Assembly (NCBI RefSeq): GCF_000152885.1
Contig: NZ_CH672406.1
Span: 60,072-107,540 of the forward strand
DNA from: Idiomarina baltica OS145
GTDB taxonomy: Bacteria; Pseudomonadota; Gammaproteobacteria; Enterobacterales; Alteromonadaceae
Length of the DNA stretch: 47,469 nt
Direction: 5' to 3'
In this document: positions 19,312 through 28,073 of the stretch, one piece after another
Position numbering within the stretch: position 1 is the first letter of the stretch
Layout: each line of letters starts with the position of its first letter
Made by a program: the position numbers and the translations under genes
Notes under the pieces: generated by a model
What the model was told of the DNA's origin: nothing
Seen by the model: only the letters and a program-made list of their open reading frames with translations
Database searches by the model: none

Positions 19312-21372
19312 TTAGTCGTTTTGAGCGAGCTTCACATCATCAATAAATTCAAATGCAACAGAAATGGTCTCATCAAGATACGGATCCACCTCAAGCACCT
19401 CGTCGTCGACATCATCAATCGATTCAACTGGCTTCATTCCCATCCGTTTGAGACGATCATTAACTCGGGCTAAGCGCTCTTTCTTGTCCGCAGCTTGCTC
19501 ACTCTCACGCTCTTCAATATTCAAGCTAACCCACGTTTTTTCCATGTTTTTACGTAGCTCATCGATATCCTTGAATATGTACGAAAACTCAGGATCTTTC
19601 TCTAAACGCTCATGAGCGTTCTTGTTTAACGACTGGATTTCAGCGCTATCAAGATAACTGAAGGTGTCATATTGCGCTGGCTTGATTTGATCCCACGGTA
19701 GCGCGTTGTCTTCACGGCTCTCGCCCCACTCCGACGCTTCCACGTATGAAGGCAAGGTGACATCAGGCGCCACACCTTTTAACTGCGTACTACCACCATC
19801 AATCCGATAAAATTTCGCGATCGTATATTGCACGCTGCCTAAAGGCTCACTGAAGAAATCAAAACGACGGTTAAGCCCGCGATGCTGTTGGACAGTCCCT
19901 TTGCCGAACGTATTCTCGCCCACAATCAGCGCACGCTTATAGTCTTGCATTGCCGCAGCAAAGATTTCCGATGCGGACGCACTATAGCGGTCAACTAACA
20001 CAACCAGCGGACCTTCGTAATAGGTAACACCATCTCGATCTTTACTGATTTCAACATGGCCGCGCCCATCACTGACCTGAACGACGGGGCCTTGGTCAAT
20101 AAATAAGCCCGTTAATCCAATCGCTTCATTAAGTGCGCCACCACCGTTGCTTCGAAGGTCAATAACGATACCTTCGACCTCTTTAGACTTAAGATCCTCA
20201 AGCAGCTTTTTGACGTCTGCAGTCAAGTTGTTGTAAAAGCCAGGTATCTCAATGACACCCATTTTACGCCCTTTATTAGGTCCCTCTTCCGGTACCTCTA
20301 CGTGCGCTTTTGCAGCGCGATCCTCTAACTTAACCTTGTCGCGGACTATTTCAACCACTTTCGGTGTGCCGCCAACGCCTTGTGAAGCCTCTAAGACTTG
20401 TAGGCGAACAGAAGATCCTTTCGGTCCTTTGATCATATCGACAACGTCATCGAGACGCATGCCAATGATATCCACAAAATCCTCAGCGTCCTCACCAACA
20501 CCTTGCCCAACGGCAACGATTTTGTCCTCTGGAGAGAGCTCACCCGTCTTGTCAGCAGGTCCTCCTGGAACCAAACTACGAATCACAGTGTAGTCGTATT
20601 CTGATTGTAAGACGGCGCCAATACCTTCCAACTCAAGATTCATGTTTTGCTGAAATCGTTCAGAATTAGCGGGTGATAAGTAGCTCGTATGAGGTTCGAT
20701 GGAACGAGCAAACGCATTCATCAGCGTTTGAAAGGCATCTTCATTCTTTGAGTTGGTGAGTCGGTTCAACGCACTATTGTAACGTTTACCAAGGGTCTCA
20801 ACGATATCTGGCCACTCTTTGCCCGCCAATTTCAAGTTCAGGGCATCATATTTGACGCGCTTTTGCCAAAGCTCGTTCAATGCCTCTTCATCTTTCGCCC
20901 AGTCGGCATCTTCACGATCATAGTAATATTTTTCGCCCTTTTCATCGAAGCTCATGGGCTTATCTTTATCAAGCAAAGAAAGCGCATATACATAACGTTG
21001 AAAACGACGTTCTAAACTTGTTTGGTAAAGCTCATAGGCGATTTCGAGCTCACCGCTCTCAAGCATGTCATCAAACAACCGAGCATACTCTTCTGACGCG
21101 TCAACGTCAGACTTCAACAAAAACATTTTATTGAAATCGAGCATTTCTAGGTAACGGTCATGAATCTGCTCTGATAGCGAGTCATCTAGCTCAGGCTGAG
21201 AGAAGTGATAACGTGTAAAATACGCTAACACACGCTCACTGACTGTCTCGTGCTGACTATCTTGCGTTAATTGGGGTAATTCAGAAATATCGTGCGTCGG
21301 TGGAATCGCCAGCGCGCTCGGGGCTACAACTAACAGAGCTAACGCATTTAATTTGAATAATCCTGACTTCAT
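19312..21372 (-). CDS. prc: Tail-specific protease Prc (S41 family)
   Basis: This periplasmic serine protease recognises nonpolar C-termini; in E. coli it processes FtsI and, with NlpI, degrades MepS. The 686-residue product (E. coli 682) has a signal peptide of about 22 residues ending SALA. An N-terminal helical region is followed by a PDZ domain (roughly 240-330), then the S41 core with the catalytic serine in YSASASEIF and the lysine in NTFGKGTVQ. A C-terminal DUF3340 region follows. Its ATG has AGGAG upstream, and it starts 22 bases after proQ. The proQ-prc order is the same as in E. coli. Confidence 0.96.
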   Translation of the reverse strand: MKSGLFKLNALALLVVAPSALAIPPTHDISELPQLTQDSQHETVSERVLAYFTRYHFSQPELDDSLSEQIHDRYLEMLDFNKMFLLKSDVDASEEYARLFDDMLESGELEIAYELYQTSLERRFQRYVYALSLLDKDKPMSFDEKGEKYYYDREDADWAKDEEALNELWQKRVKYDALNLKLAGKEWPDIVETLGKRYNSALNRLTNSKNEDAFQTLMNAFARSIEPHTSYLSPANSERFQQNMNLELEGIGAVLQSEYDYTVIRSLVPGGPADKTGELSPEDKIVAVGQGVGEDAEDFVDIIGMRLDDVVDMIKGPKGSSVRLQVLEASQGVGGTPKVVEIVRDKVKLEDRAAKAHVEVPEEGPNKGRKMGVIEIPGFYNNLTADVKKLLEDLKSKEVEGIVIDLRSNGGGALNEAIGLTGLFIDQGPVVQVSDGRGHVEISKDRDGVTYYEGPLVVLVDRYSASASEIFAAAMQDYKRALIVGENTFGKGTVQQHRGLNRRFDFFSEPLGSVQYTIAKFYRIDGGSTQLKGVAPDVTLPSYVEASEWGESREDNALPWDQIKPAQYDTFSYLDSAEIQSLNKNAHERLEKDPEFSYIFKDIDELRKNMEKTWVSLNIEERESEQAADKKERLARVNDRLKRMGMKPVESIDDVDDEVLEVDPYLDETISVAFEFIDDVKLAQND

Positions 21373-21394
21373 ATTGACGACTCCTGACAGACGC

Positions 21395-22030
21395 TTATTG
21401 TTTTACGAATACGTTTTCGGCTTTTACTTTCATACTCAGACCATTGGCAAGCTGGACTTGAACATCGCTTTTATCGATCTCAACCACCGTGCCTGGCATC
21501 GGTCTGTTACCTGCTTTAACTTGAACCTGTTGACCCACAGAAAGACTATTAAGTTCCACATCTTTCAATTTAGGGGCTGGTTTTCGCGCTGGCTTTGGCT
21601 TTCTAGCAGCCTTGTTCGCACTGGGTGCTCTCCGCTTCGGTTTAGTACGTGCTTCTTCAGATTTTGTATCTGTTGTTTTACGCTGCTTCGCTCGCTCAGC
21701 GGCACGTTCCTTTGATTCCTTAAGTGCTTCCGCAGCATGTTGTTGATGCTCGTCAAGTACCTTTTCAACAGCTTCACCGTCCAGATTGACACGCTCTGTT
21801 CCTGTTTTCACACTGCGAAGATAACGCCAACTGTTCGTGTAATGACGTAATGCAGTACGCAAGCGAGTTTTGCTTACCTTTTCGTCGTCTTCCAGACGCT
21901 TCGCAAGATCTTCAAAAATCCCGATCTTTAATGGCTTTGCATCACCCTGAAGGCTAAAACAGTTCGGAAACTGTTCAGCCAAATACGCAATGACGTCTTT
22001 ACTTTTCGTCAGTTTTTCAGACTCACTCAT
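21395..22030 (-). CDS. proQ: RNA chaperone ProQ
   Basis: ProQ binds structured RNAs, 3' ends and small RNAs and affects their stability and pairing. From ATG 22030 the protein has 211 residues. The N-terminal ProQ/FinO domain (about 1-120) aligns closely with E. coli: SKDVIAYLAEQFPNCF, RPLKIGIF-like KPLKIGIFEDL and HYTNSWRYL. A long Lys/Arg/Ala linker follows, and then a Tudor-like C-terminal domain with LSVGQQVQVKAG and ANGLSMKVKAENVF. The frame is open seven codons further upstream, but GGAAGAAG precedes ATG 22030. The start overlaps the end of the small upstream gene by 8 bases. Confidence 0.95.
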   Translation of the reverse strand: MSESEKLTKSKDVIAYLAEQFPNCFSLQGDAKPLKIGIFEDLAKRLEDDEKVSKTRLRTALRHYTNSWRYLRSVKTGTERVNLDGEAVEKVLDEHQQHAAEALKESKERAAERAKQRKTTDTKSEEARTKPKRRAPSANKAARKPKPARKPAPKLKDVELNSLSVGQQVQVKAGNRPMPGTVVEIDKSDVQVQLANGLSMKVKAENVFVKQ

Positions 22031-22313
22031 TCCAATCTTCTTCCTGTTCACGGACGTTTTCTAAAACAGTACGAACAAACATGTCCATATCATCGAATTC
22101 AAGTTCAAGCAGCCGAGGCTCCTCGATCCACTCATATAACGTAAGACGCACAGCCTCTTCCAGCTGCTCTACGGTATCGGTTTCTATACGCTGATCATTA
22201 ATTAGATGCAGCATTTCATTGATTTGGTCAGCCGCGGCTTCTTCCTCGCCTTCAAAGAAAATTGTGTCTTCGTAGTTGACCAAATAAAGTTGGATATCAA
22301 AATCTGCAAACAT
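22023..22313 (-). CDS. Acidic 96-residue protein of unknown function
   Basis: I do not recognise this family. The protein is very acidic: runs such as EGEEEAAAD near 20-28, EFDD and REQEEDWNE, with few basic residues. It has no cysteine, no signal peptide and no membrane segment. It looks mostly helical after a short beta-like N-terminus. The ATG at 22313 lies 4 bases after the msrC stop without its own strong Shine-Dalgarno sequence, so it is probably translated by reinitiation. Its last eight bases overlap the proQ start (ATGAGTGA). Coupling to a strongly basic RNA-binding protein suggests a role linked to ProQ, but that is inference from position and charge only. Confidence 0.7.
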   Translation of the reverse strand: MFADFDIQLYLVNYEDTIFFEGEEEAAADQINEMLHLINDQRIETDTVEQLEEAVRLTLYEWIEEPRLLELEFDDMDMFVRTVLENVREQEEDWNE

Positions 22314-22317
22314 AGGG

Positions 22318-22788
22318 TTAGGCTTGATTCCAATTAAAAGTAGCACAGATTGCCGCAATTCTCGCGAACATCTCTGCGTCTTCTGCGCTGAATCGTCCTA
22401 CGGTAGGACTATCTATATCGAGTACGCCGACAGTTTTTCCATCGACAATAATAGGGGCTACAACCTCTGCGTTTGAAGCGGCATCACAGGCGATATGACC
22501 GCTGAACTCATGCACATCGTGCACGTGTTGCAAGGCTTGTGAGTCGGCTGCTACACCACATACACCCTGACCGAAGGGAATCCGTACACAAGCTACCTTG
22601 CCTTGAAACGGCCCTAATACGAGCTCGCGCTCACCTCGAGTGAGGTAAAACCCAGCCCAATTAATGTCTTCAAACTGGTCAAAAATGAGTGCTGAAATAT
22701 TCGCTAAATTAGCAATTAAATCGGATTCTCCACTTGTGATGGCTTCGCATTGAGTCACGATATCATCACGTACTGATACTACTTGCAT
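22318..22788 (-). CDS. msrC: Free methionine-(R)-sulfoxide reductase (GAF domain)
   Basis: The enzyme reduces free methionine-(R)-sulfoxide in the cytoplasm. The 156-residue protein is a single GAF domain. The three cysteines of the E. coli enzyme (84, 94, 118) are present at 67, 77 and 101 with identical spacing, in GKVACVRIPFGQGVCG and HIACDAAS. FNWAGFY-like INWAGFYL near 42-49 is also a family block. It lies 8 bases after yeaC and 4 bases before the acidic unknown. It is the second methionine sulfoxide reductase in this window besides MsrB. Confidence 0.94.
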   Translation of the reverse strand: MQVVSVRDDIVTQCEAITSGESDLIANLANISALIFDQFEDINWAGFYLTRGERELVLGPFQGKVACVRIPFGQGVCGVAADSQALQHVHDVHEFSGHIACDAASNAEVVAPIIVDGKTVGVLDIDSPTVGRFSAEDAEMFARIAAICATFNWNQA

Positions 22789-22796
22789 GGTACCTC

Positions 22797-23093
22797 TTAT
22801 CTCTCATCTTCATTTAGGTTAAAACGCGCAATGGTATCGGCTCCGCTCTGCTCCGAGAACTGCCGCTTAAGTTCACTTTTAGATTTAGTGACTATACGTC
22901 CATCTTTACCTACTGAGTAATGTTGGTCGCTATCAAGAAACCGTGCTTGATAAGCCATTACTAGTTGGAGCGAGTTTTCCAGTTGTTCTTCCGATAATTT
23001 TGCACCGTCAGGCCAACGTCCTGTTTCGACGGCACTGACCAAGCGTTCATACGTATCTTGGCTCATACTGTTGATGAGATCTTCAAATTGCAT
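22797..23093 (-). CDS. yeaC: YeaC family protein (DUF1315)
   Basis: A 98-residue conserved protein of unknown function. It aligns with E. coli YeaC over the first 60 residues or so: LINSMSQDTYERLVSAVETG against LINSMTPEVYQRLATAVELG, then WPDG and LQLVMAYQAR. A central KSKSELKRQF block is also shared. There is no membrane segment or cysteine. It sits between the zinc-ribbon gene and msrC with gaps of 8 bases on each side. In E. coli, yeaC is next to msrB (yeaA), so association with methionine sulfoxide reductase genes may be more than chance. Confidence 0.9.
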   Translation of the reverse strand: MQFEDLINSMSQDTYERLVSAVETGRWPDGAKLSEEQLENSLQLVMAYQARFLDSDQHYSVGKDGRIVTKSKSELKRQFSEQSGADTIARFNLNEDER

Positions 23094-23101
23094 TATTAGC
23101 T

Positions 23102-23428
23102 TTACCGCTTTCTTTTAAGCATGATGAGGCGTACACGGTTAATGACAAACCAAACCAAACCAATGCCAATAAACAACAATGCAGCGCTACGCTGCCAACT
23201 ATTGGCGAGAGGTTGTTGGAAAAATAGATAGACAAAGGCAGCAATGGAGAGCAACAAGGCCAACATCGATTGAGAAACCAATTTATCTGACTTTTCCTGC
23301 CTCAATCGAATCGCTTCACGCTCGATGTCTTCTTTTGAATTGCCCGCAAAAACAAATTGGCAATGAGGGCAATCTTTTGCCTTAGAAGACACGCGCTTAC
23401 CACACGAAGGGCAATTAACTAATGCCAT
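23102..23428 (-). CDS. Small membrane protein with N-terminal zinc ribbon
   Basis: The 108-residue product begins with a zinc ribbon (cysteines 6, 9, 20 and 23 in CPSCG and CPHCQ). A charged helix follows, then two hydrophobic segments (about 55-70 and 77-95), and the protein ends in a basic tail. It is therefore an inner-membrane protein with a cytoplasmic zinc finger. ATG 23428 has AAGGTG six bases upstream and is preferred over a GTG three codons earlier. It is the first gene of the row running to prc. I know of no function. Confidence 0.75.
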   Translation of the reverse strand: MALVNCPSCGKRVSSKAKDCPHCQFVFAGNSKEDIEREAIRLRQEKSDKLVSQSMLALLLSIAAFVYLFFQQPLANSWQRSAALLFIGIGLVWFVINRVRLIMLKRKR

Positions 23429-23458
23429 ATCAAACACCTTTACCGATATATACCAAGC

Positions 23459-23486
23459 AATATAAGGCTTTTATCACTAAATTCAA
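23459..23486 (-). promoter_or_regulatory. Promoter of the zinc-ribbon to prc row
   Basis: TTGAAT (23481-23486), a 16-base spacer and TATATT (23459-23464) on the minus strand, about 30 bases before the first start codon. Confidence 0.45.
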
Positions 23487-23515
23487 GGGACAGCCCCAAT
23501 AAATGAGGTTTAAAT

Positions 23516-23546
23516 AAAAAAAGCGAGGCGCTTGCCTCGCTTTTTT
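23516..23546. terminator. Intrinsic terminator after the AGCS symporter gene
   Basis: A 7-bp GC-rich stem (GCGAGGC/GCCTCGC) extended by six A-T pairs, with a GCTT loop and a T run on both strands. It lies 17 bases after the symporter stop codon. Confidence 0.92.
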
Positions 23547-23562
23547 AGAATAAACGTTATGG

Positions 23563-25239
23563 CTATTTACGTTTTTGTTCTTTATTAAAGTCCTGCCAGT
23601 ACGACTTAACAGTACTCTTCATCTCTTTGTGTAATAACAACATACCGATCAGGTTTGGTAAGGTCATTAACACGATGGCGACCGCTGATGCTGTCCAAAT
23701 TAATGTCGTATCGGCAAACGATGCCCAGAAAAAGCCTGCTACGTATAAAATACGGTATGGCATGACACCCTTCTGACCAAATAGATAGACCACAGCGCGA
23801 TCACCATAGTAGGACCAAGCAATCGCCGTCGAAAAGGCAAACAGCAATAGCGTCACAGGAATAATGTACTGCCCAAAGTCACCCAAGTAACCGTTTGCAA
23901 AAGCGAGTGACGTTAGCGCCGCCGAGTGAACCAACGACTTACCGACTACTTCGATATCGTCTTTGATCAAATTACCATCTTTAACTTTCACCGTCCCGGT
24001 ATAAGCATCCTCGCCGGCCACAATAAAGCGTACATCTTCAGCCACCGAACGCGCATGTAAGATAGTAAACTCATCATTAGTCTGAGCAACACCATTCTCA
24101 ACGCTCACCACACCACTATACCGCTTGATCTGGTTCTCATCCGTCTGATTCAGATACGCATAGAGTTTCTCACGGTCAGCCGTTATGGTGTCATCATAGT
24201 GCCCAGCAATGAAGTCGAGGTCACTTCGTGCGAAGTTATTCTCAAATTTCTGGGTCCAAACGCCTGAGGATAGAATCACGAGACCCGTCAGCGTACAGAT
24301 TAAGATGGTATCTAGGAAAGGCTCAAGAATTGAAACCAAACCTTCGGAAACCGGATCTTTCGCGCGTGCTGATGCGTGGGCAATCGGTGCAGAACCCTGA
24401 CCCGCCTCGTTCGAGAACAAACCTCGGTTAACACCGCGGTTAAAGGCATAAGCAAAACTTGCGCCTAAGAAACCGCCAGCGGCCGCAGAGCCGGTAAATG
24501 CATCGCGGAAAATAGAAACAAAAGACTCACCGATATTATCAATGTTAAATGCAATGACACTCAGCGAGCCAAGCACATACAAGATACCCATAATAGGTAC
24601 AATCTTAGAGGTGACCGCTGCAATACGCTTAATACCGCCGATGATAACCATGGCGAGTAGAATCGATAACACCGCACCAGTAACAACAGGGTCTATCTCG
24701 AACGTTTGTTCCATTGACTGAGCGATGTTATTGATTTGGGGCATGTTACCCGTACCGAAGGAGCTGATAATGGTTGCGATAGCGAAAATCACTGCTAACC
24801 ATTTCATGTTTAAGCGGCGATCCATGTAATACATAGGTCCGCCCGCCATGGTGCCATCTTCAGTTTTTACACGATACTTATGCGATAAGGTGACCTCAAC
24901 AAACTTAGTGGTCATCCCCATGAACGCAGTCATCCACATCCAAAAAATAGCGGCGGGGCCACCTAAGAAGATAGCCAATGCTACACCACCAATATTACCG
25001 GTACCCACGGTTCCAGAGAGCGCCGTCGAAAGCGCTTGGAAGTGGCTGGTATCCCCTTGTGAGTCTTTTTTATCGAACTTACCGCTCAATACGCGCCACG
25101 CGTGACGAAAGTAGCGCACTTGAGGAAAGCCCAAATAAAGTGTGAAGAATAAGCCCACACCTAACAAAAGAAATGGGAAATAGGCTGCCGAGCCCAAAAA
25201 CCCATCAATCCATAACAAAATATTATTCAGCGTTTCCAA
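23563..25239 (-). CDS. Na+/alanine symporter family protein (AGCS)
   Basis: A sodium-coupled importer of small neutral amino acids such as alanine or glycine. Family blocks include the helix 1-2 region, [16 protein letters not shown] near 75-90, GGPMYYMD near 133-140, and [19 protein letters not shown] near 271-289. The 558 residues exceed the usual 440-480. The difference is a hydrophilic insertion at about 330-435 between two membrane segments, with a beta-rich look ([19 protein letters not shown]). The start is TTG at 25239 with AAGGGG eight bases upstream. It follows the M14 peptidase gene by 40 bases and may share its transcript. Confidence 0.9.
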   Translation of the reverse strand: METLNNILLWIDGFLGSAAYFPFLLLGVGLFFTLYLGFPQVRYFRHAWRVLSGKFDKKDSQGDTSHFQALSTALSGTVGTGNIGGVALAIFLGGPAAIFWMWMTAFMGMTTKFVEVTLSHKYRVKTEDGTMAGGPMYYMDRRLNMKWLAVIFAIATIISSFGTGNMPQINNIAQSMEQTFEIDPVVTGAVLSILLAMVIIGGIKRIAAVTSKIVPIMGILYVLGSLSVIAFNIDNIGESFVSIFRDAFTGSAAAGGFLGASFAYAFNRGVNRGLFSNEAGQGSAPIAHASARAKDPVSEGLVSILEPFLDTILICTLTGLVILSSGVWTQKFENNFARSDLDFIAGHYDDTITADREKLYAYLNQTDENQIKRYSGVVSVENGVAQTNDEFTILHARSVAEDVRFIVAGEDAYTGTVKVKDGNLIKDDIEVVGKSLVHSAALTSLAFANGYLGDFGQYIIPVTLLLFAFSTAIAWSYYGDRAVVYLFGQKGVMPYRILYVAGFFWASFADTTLIWTASAVAIVLMTLPNLIGMLLLHKEMKSTVKSYWQDFNKEQKRK

Positions 25240-25279
25240 GGTGTATCCCCTTTATTTATTGTTATTTTCACCGAGCTTG

Positions 25280-26416
25280 TTAAGCCTTACGCAAGATAGG
25301 TGACACGGCCAATATAGCCGTTAGCAAGTCCTCGCCTAGACGTTGGCTACGTGTCAACGACCACCCAAAGTCTTCATCAGGTAAGTCGGCATTATCCTTA
25401 AATGGCATTTCTAAAGTGTACGATAAGCATTTAAAACGCTCACCAACGGCGGTACACGCAACCGTCATATTCGCTTTGCCTGGCTCATCTTTCTCGTAGC
25501 CATATTCATCTTGGAATTCAGGCGTTGCCGCTAACAAAGCATTTTTAAACGTTTCTTCTAACTGCTTATGTCGCTCATCATACGAGGGAATACCCTCACA
25601 ACCCGCTACGAAATTATAGGGAAGCGCTTCGTCACCATGCACATCTAAAAACATGTCGACGCCGGTTTCCTGCATCCGCTTAAGTACATAAAAGACTTCT
25701 GGGCTTTTCTCTAGGCTAGGTTCCGCCCACTCTCGATTCAGGTTAGTACCTACCGCGTTAGTTCGCAAATGACCTCGAACACTGCCGTCTGGGTTCATAT
25801 TGGGTACGACATAGAACACATTTTCATCTAACAGTTTCCGAGCGACGCCATCCTCATCATCTAACAAACGCCCTAAAAATCCTTCCATTAGCCATTCAGC
25901 CATCGACTCGCCGGGATGCTGACGTGCAGTCACCCAAATGGTATTTTTATCGTCGCTGGGTTCGCCGATTATCAGCAAGTTTAACTCACGTCCATCAAGC
26001 GTTTCACCGAGTAACTCGTGATAGCAATCCACAGATTGTTGTGCCTGCTGAATCAAATCTAAATGACGCTCATACGAATACGGGACAAAGTAGGCGTAGT
26101 AGACTGATTCTTGCTCTGGCGTATGGCGTATGGTGAGTTGCTTACCATCATACTCGGTCGGTACGCGAAACCACGTATCGCGATCATACGAAGCCAACGC
26201 TTGGTAATCTTTCCAGCCATCGGGATACGCTGATTGACCTGCATTTTCAATGACCATCACATGTTCCTCGCCAATCTCGGCAAACAACTTGTAATGAAAC
26301 CACTGATAGAAGTCCGATTGATGGTCCTTGCGAATTGCAAGACGAATATTCTCACAAGACTGCGCTTCAATAACGTCGATGTTACCGCTATCAAAGGCTG
26401 TATTAATACGTATCAT
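25280..26416 (-). CDS. M14 family zinc carboxypeptidase, cytosolic type
   Basis: The 378-residue protein has an N-terminal beta domain (about 1-115) followed by the M14 catalytic domain. This is the layout of the cytosolic carboxypeptidase (CCP, M14D) group, whose eukaryotic members trim glutamate from tubulin. Zinc ligands are in HPGE (His167, Glu170) and DVHGDE (His260). The substrate-binding NLNRE has Arg228, and the probable catalytic glutamate is in YTLEMPF near 339. There is no signal peptide, so it acts in the cytoplasm, probably on peptides or protein tails. ATG 26416 has AAGGAA upstream. The adjacent amino-acid symporter suggests peptide and amino-acid use, but the substrate is unknown. 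Confidence 0.9.
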   Translation of the reverse strand: MIRINTAFDSGNIDVIEAQSCENIRLAIRKDHQSDFYQWFHYKLFAEIGEEHVMVIENAGQSAYPDGWKDYQALASYDRDTWFRVPTEYDGKQLTIRHTPEQESVYYAYFVPYSYERHLDLIQQAQQSVDCYHELLGETLDGRELNLLIIGEPSDDKNTIWVTARQHPGESMAEWLMEGFLGRLLDDEDGVARKLLDENVFYVVPNMNPDGSVRGHLRTNAVGTNLNREWAEPSLEKSPEVFYVLKRMQETGVDMFLDVHGDEALPYNFVAGCEGIPSYDERHKQLEETFKNALLAATPEFQDEYGYEKDEPGKANMTVACTAVGERFKCLSYTLEMPFKDNADLPDEDFGWSLTRSQRLGEDLLTAILAVSPILRKA

Positions 26417-26460
26417 GCGTTTCCTTAATAGTAATTAAAACGAGTGCATACCAGTATACG

Positions 26461-26488
26461 AAAAAAGCGCCACCGAGGGCGCTTTTTT
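26461..26488. terminator. Intrinsic terminator after the GAPDH-like gene
   Basis: GCGCC/GGCGC stem extended by A6/T6, a 6-base loop and a T run on the minus strand, 14 bases after the stop codon. Confidence 0.92.
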
Positions 26489-26501
26489 CGATTTTTCGCA
26501 T

Positions 26502-27947
26502 TTAGCGAGGCAAGTTTGGCACTTTAAGACCTGCCATTTGCTCAGCAACACGCACAACTTGGCAGCTATAGCCGAATTCGTTGTCATACCACACATACAA
26601 CACAGCGCGGTTGTCTTCAACGATCGTTGCTTGTGAATCAACAATACCCGCATAGCGACTACCTACCAAATCACTCGACACAATTTCAGTCGAGGCAGTG
26701 TAATCGATCTGGCTTTCAAGAGAAGAATGCAAAGCGGTTTTACGAAGGTATTCGTTCAACGCTTCGCGATCAGTTGACTGGCCTAAATTCAAATTCATGA
26801 TAGCCATGGACACATTAGGCGTCGGTACACGAATCGCATTACCTGTTAATTTGCCTTTTAATGCAGGAAAAGCCTTCGCAACGGCCTTAGCCGCTCCGGT
26901 TGAGGTAATGACCATGTTGAGGGGCGCTGAACGACCGCGACGCTCTGCTTTATGGTAGTTATCAATCAGATTTTGATCGTTAGTGTAGGAGTGAACCGTT
27001 TCTACGTGACCATTTTCAATGCCATACTCATCATGAACCGCTTTAAGTACTGGCGTAATTGCATTGGTTGTGCAGCTTGCTGCAGAGAGAATCCGGTCAT
27101 CTTCTAAAATGTCGCTATCGTTGACGCCAAACACGACATTTTTGATGTCACCTTTTGCAGGCGCAGTTAACAATACCTTAGCGACACCTTTAGATTTAAG
27201 GTGGAGACCTAAACCTGCTTCGTCTTTCCAGATACCGGTATTGTCAATTACGATTGCATTATCAATGCCATACTGCGTGTAATCGACTTGATCAGGGCCA
27301 TCGGAATAAATGACTTTAATTGAGGTGCCGTTGGCTTTGATGCTATTTGTTTCTTTATCAATAGTAATAGAACCATTGAACTGGCCATGAATTGAATCGC
27401 GACGTAGCAAGCTCGCACGCTTTTCAAGATCACCCTCGCGACCCCCACGGACAACTATCGCACGTAAACGCATTTTATTGTTCGCACCATTCTTCTCAAT
27501 CAGTAAGCGCGCCAATAAGCGTCCAATACGTCCAAAACCGTATAACACGATATCGCGTGGTTCGATGCTATCGTCTGCATCAACAACGTCACTCAATTCA
27601 CGACGCAAATAGTCTTCAATTGATAAGCCGTCGGCTTTGCCACCGTGGTGATAACCGTAAGCAAGTTTACCCAGATCGACACGTGCCGGCGCCATCTGCA
27701 TTTTTGCCATAGCCTCTAGGAATGGGAAGCTCTCACGTAAACGTACTTTCTGACCTTCATAACGGCGAATCAAACGATGTGCTTTGATAATATTGATTGT
27801 CGAGACGTTTAAAAGTGAACGACCATAAACAAGAATCTCAACACCAAAGTTACGGTACAATTTACCGATCAATGGCTGCATGAGTTCTGCGTACTCTTGG
27901 CGCTCCTGCCAACTTGAGAGTGTCGGGTCCTGCTGGTTAGCATTCAT
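26502..27947 (-). CDS. Glyceraldehyde-3-phosphate dehydrogenase-like protein with N-terminal extension
   Basis: The C-terminal 350 residues are a GAPDH: nucleotide-binding GFGRIGR at 137-143, active-site Cys292 in SAASCTTNAITP, and the partner His319 in VETVHSYTNDQ. About 130 residues precede the fold, mostly helical and charged, as in the 470-490 residue GAPDH-like proteins of Shewanella and Vibrio relatives. The segment after the second beta strand reads VVRGGREG, where NAD-specific enzymes usually have an aspartate, so NADP use or altered specificity is possible. ATG 27947 has GAGGA eight bases upstream. It is monocistronic, with its own promoter and terminator. It may work in gluconeogenesis, but that is inference. 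Confidence 0.88.
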   Translation of the reverse strand: MNANQQDPTLSSWQERQEYAELMQPLIGKLYRNFGVEILVYGRSLLNVSTINIIKAHRLIRRYEGQKVRLRESFPFLEAMAKMQMAPARVDLGKLAYGYHHGGKADGLSIEDYLRRELSDVVDADDSIEPRDIVLYGFGRIGRLLARLLIEKNGANNKMRLRAIVVRGGREGDLEKRASLLRRDSIHGQFNGSITIDKETNSIKANGTSIKVIYSDGPDQVDYTQYGIDNAIVIDNTGIWKDEAGLGLHLKSKGVAKVLLTAPAKGDIKNVVFGVNDSDILEDDRILSAASCTTNAITPVLKAVHDEYGIENGHVETVHSYTNDQNLIDNYHKAERRGRSAPLNMVITSTGAAKAVAKAFPALKGKLTGNAIRVPTPNVSMAIMNLNLGQSTDREALNEYLRKTALHSSLESQIDYTASTEIVSSDLVGSRYAGIVDSQATIVEDNRAVLYVWYDNEFGYSCQVVRVAEQMAGLKVPNLPR

Positions 27948-27993
27948 TAGCTAAGTCCTCATGGTATGATATGCTCAAAAAATCTCGATGCAT

Positions 27994-28023
27994 ATTGTAC
28001 TGAAAAGCGCACAGATAAGCCAA
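27994..28023 (-). promoter_or_regulatory. Candidate promoter of the GAPDH-like gene
   Basis: TTGGCT (28018-28023), an 18-base spacer and TACAAT (27994-27999) on the minus strand, about 47 bases before the start codon. The region is shared with the divergent DUF2989 gene. Confidence 0.4.
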
Positions 28024-28073
28024 CCTATGCTGGCCAAGTTATTAGTTACTCGTTTACTTAACGGAAAATAGCG

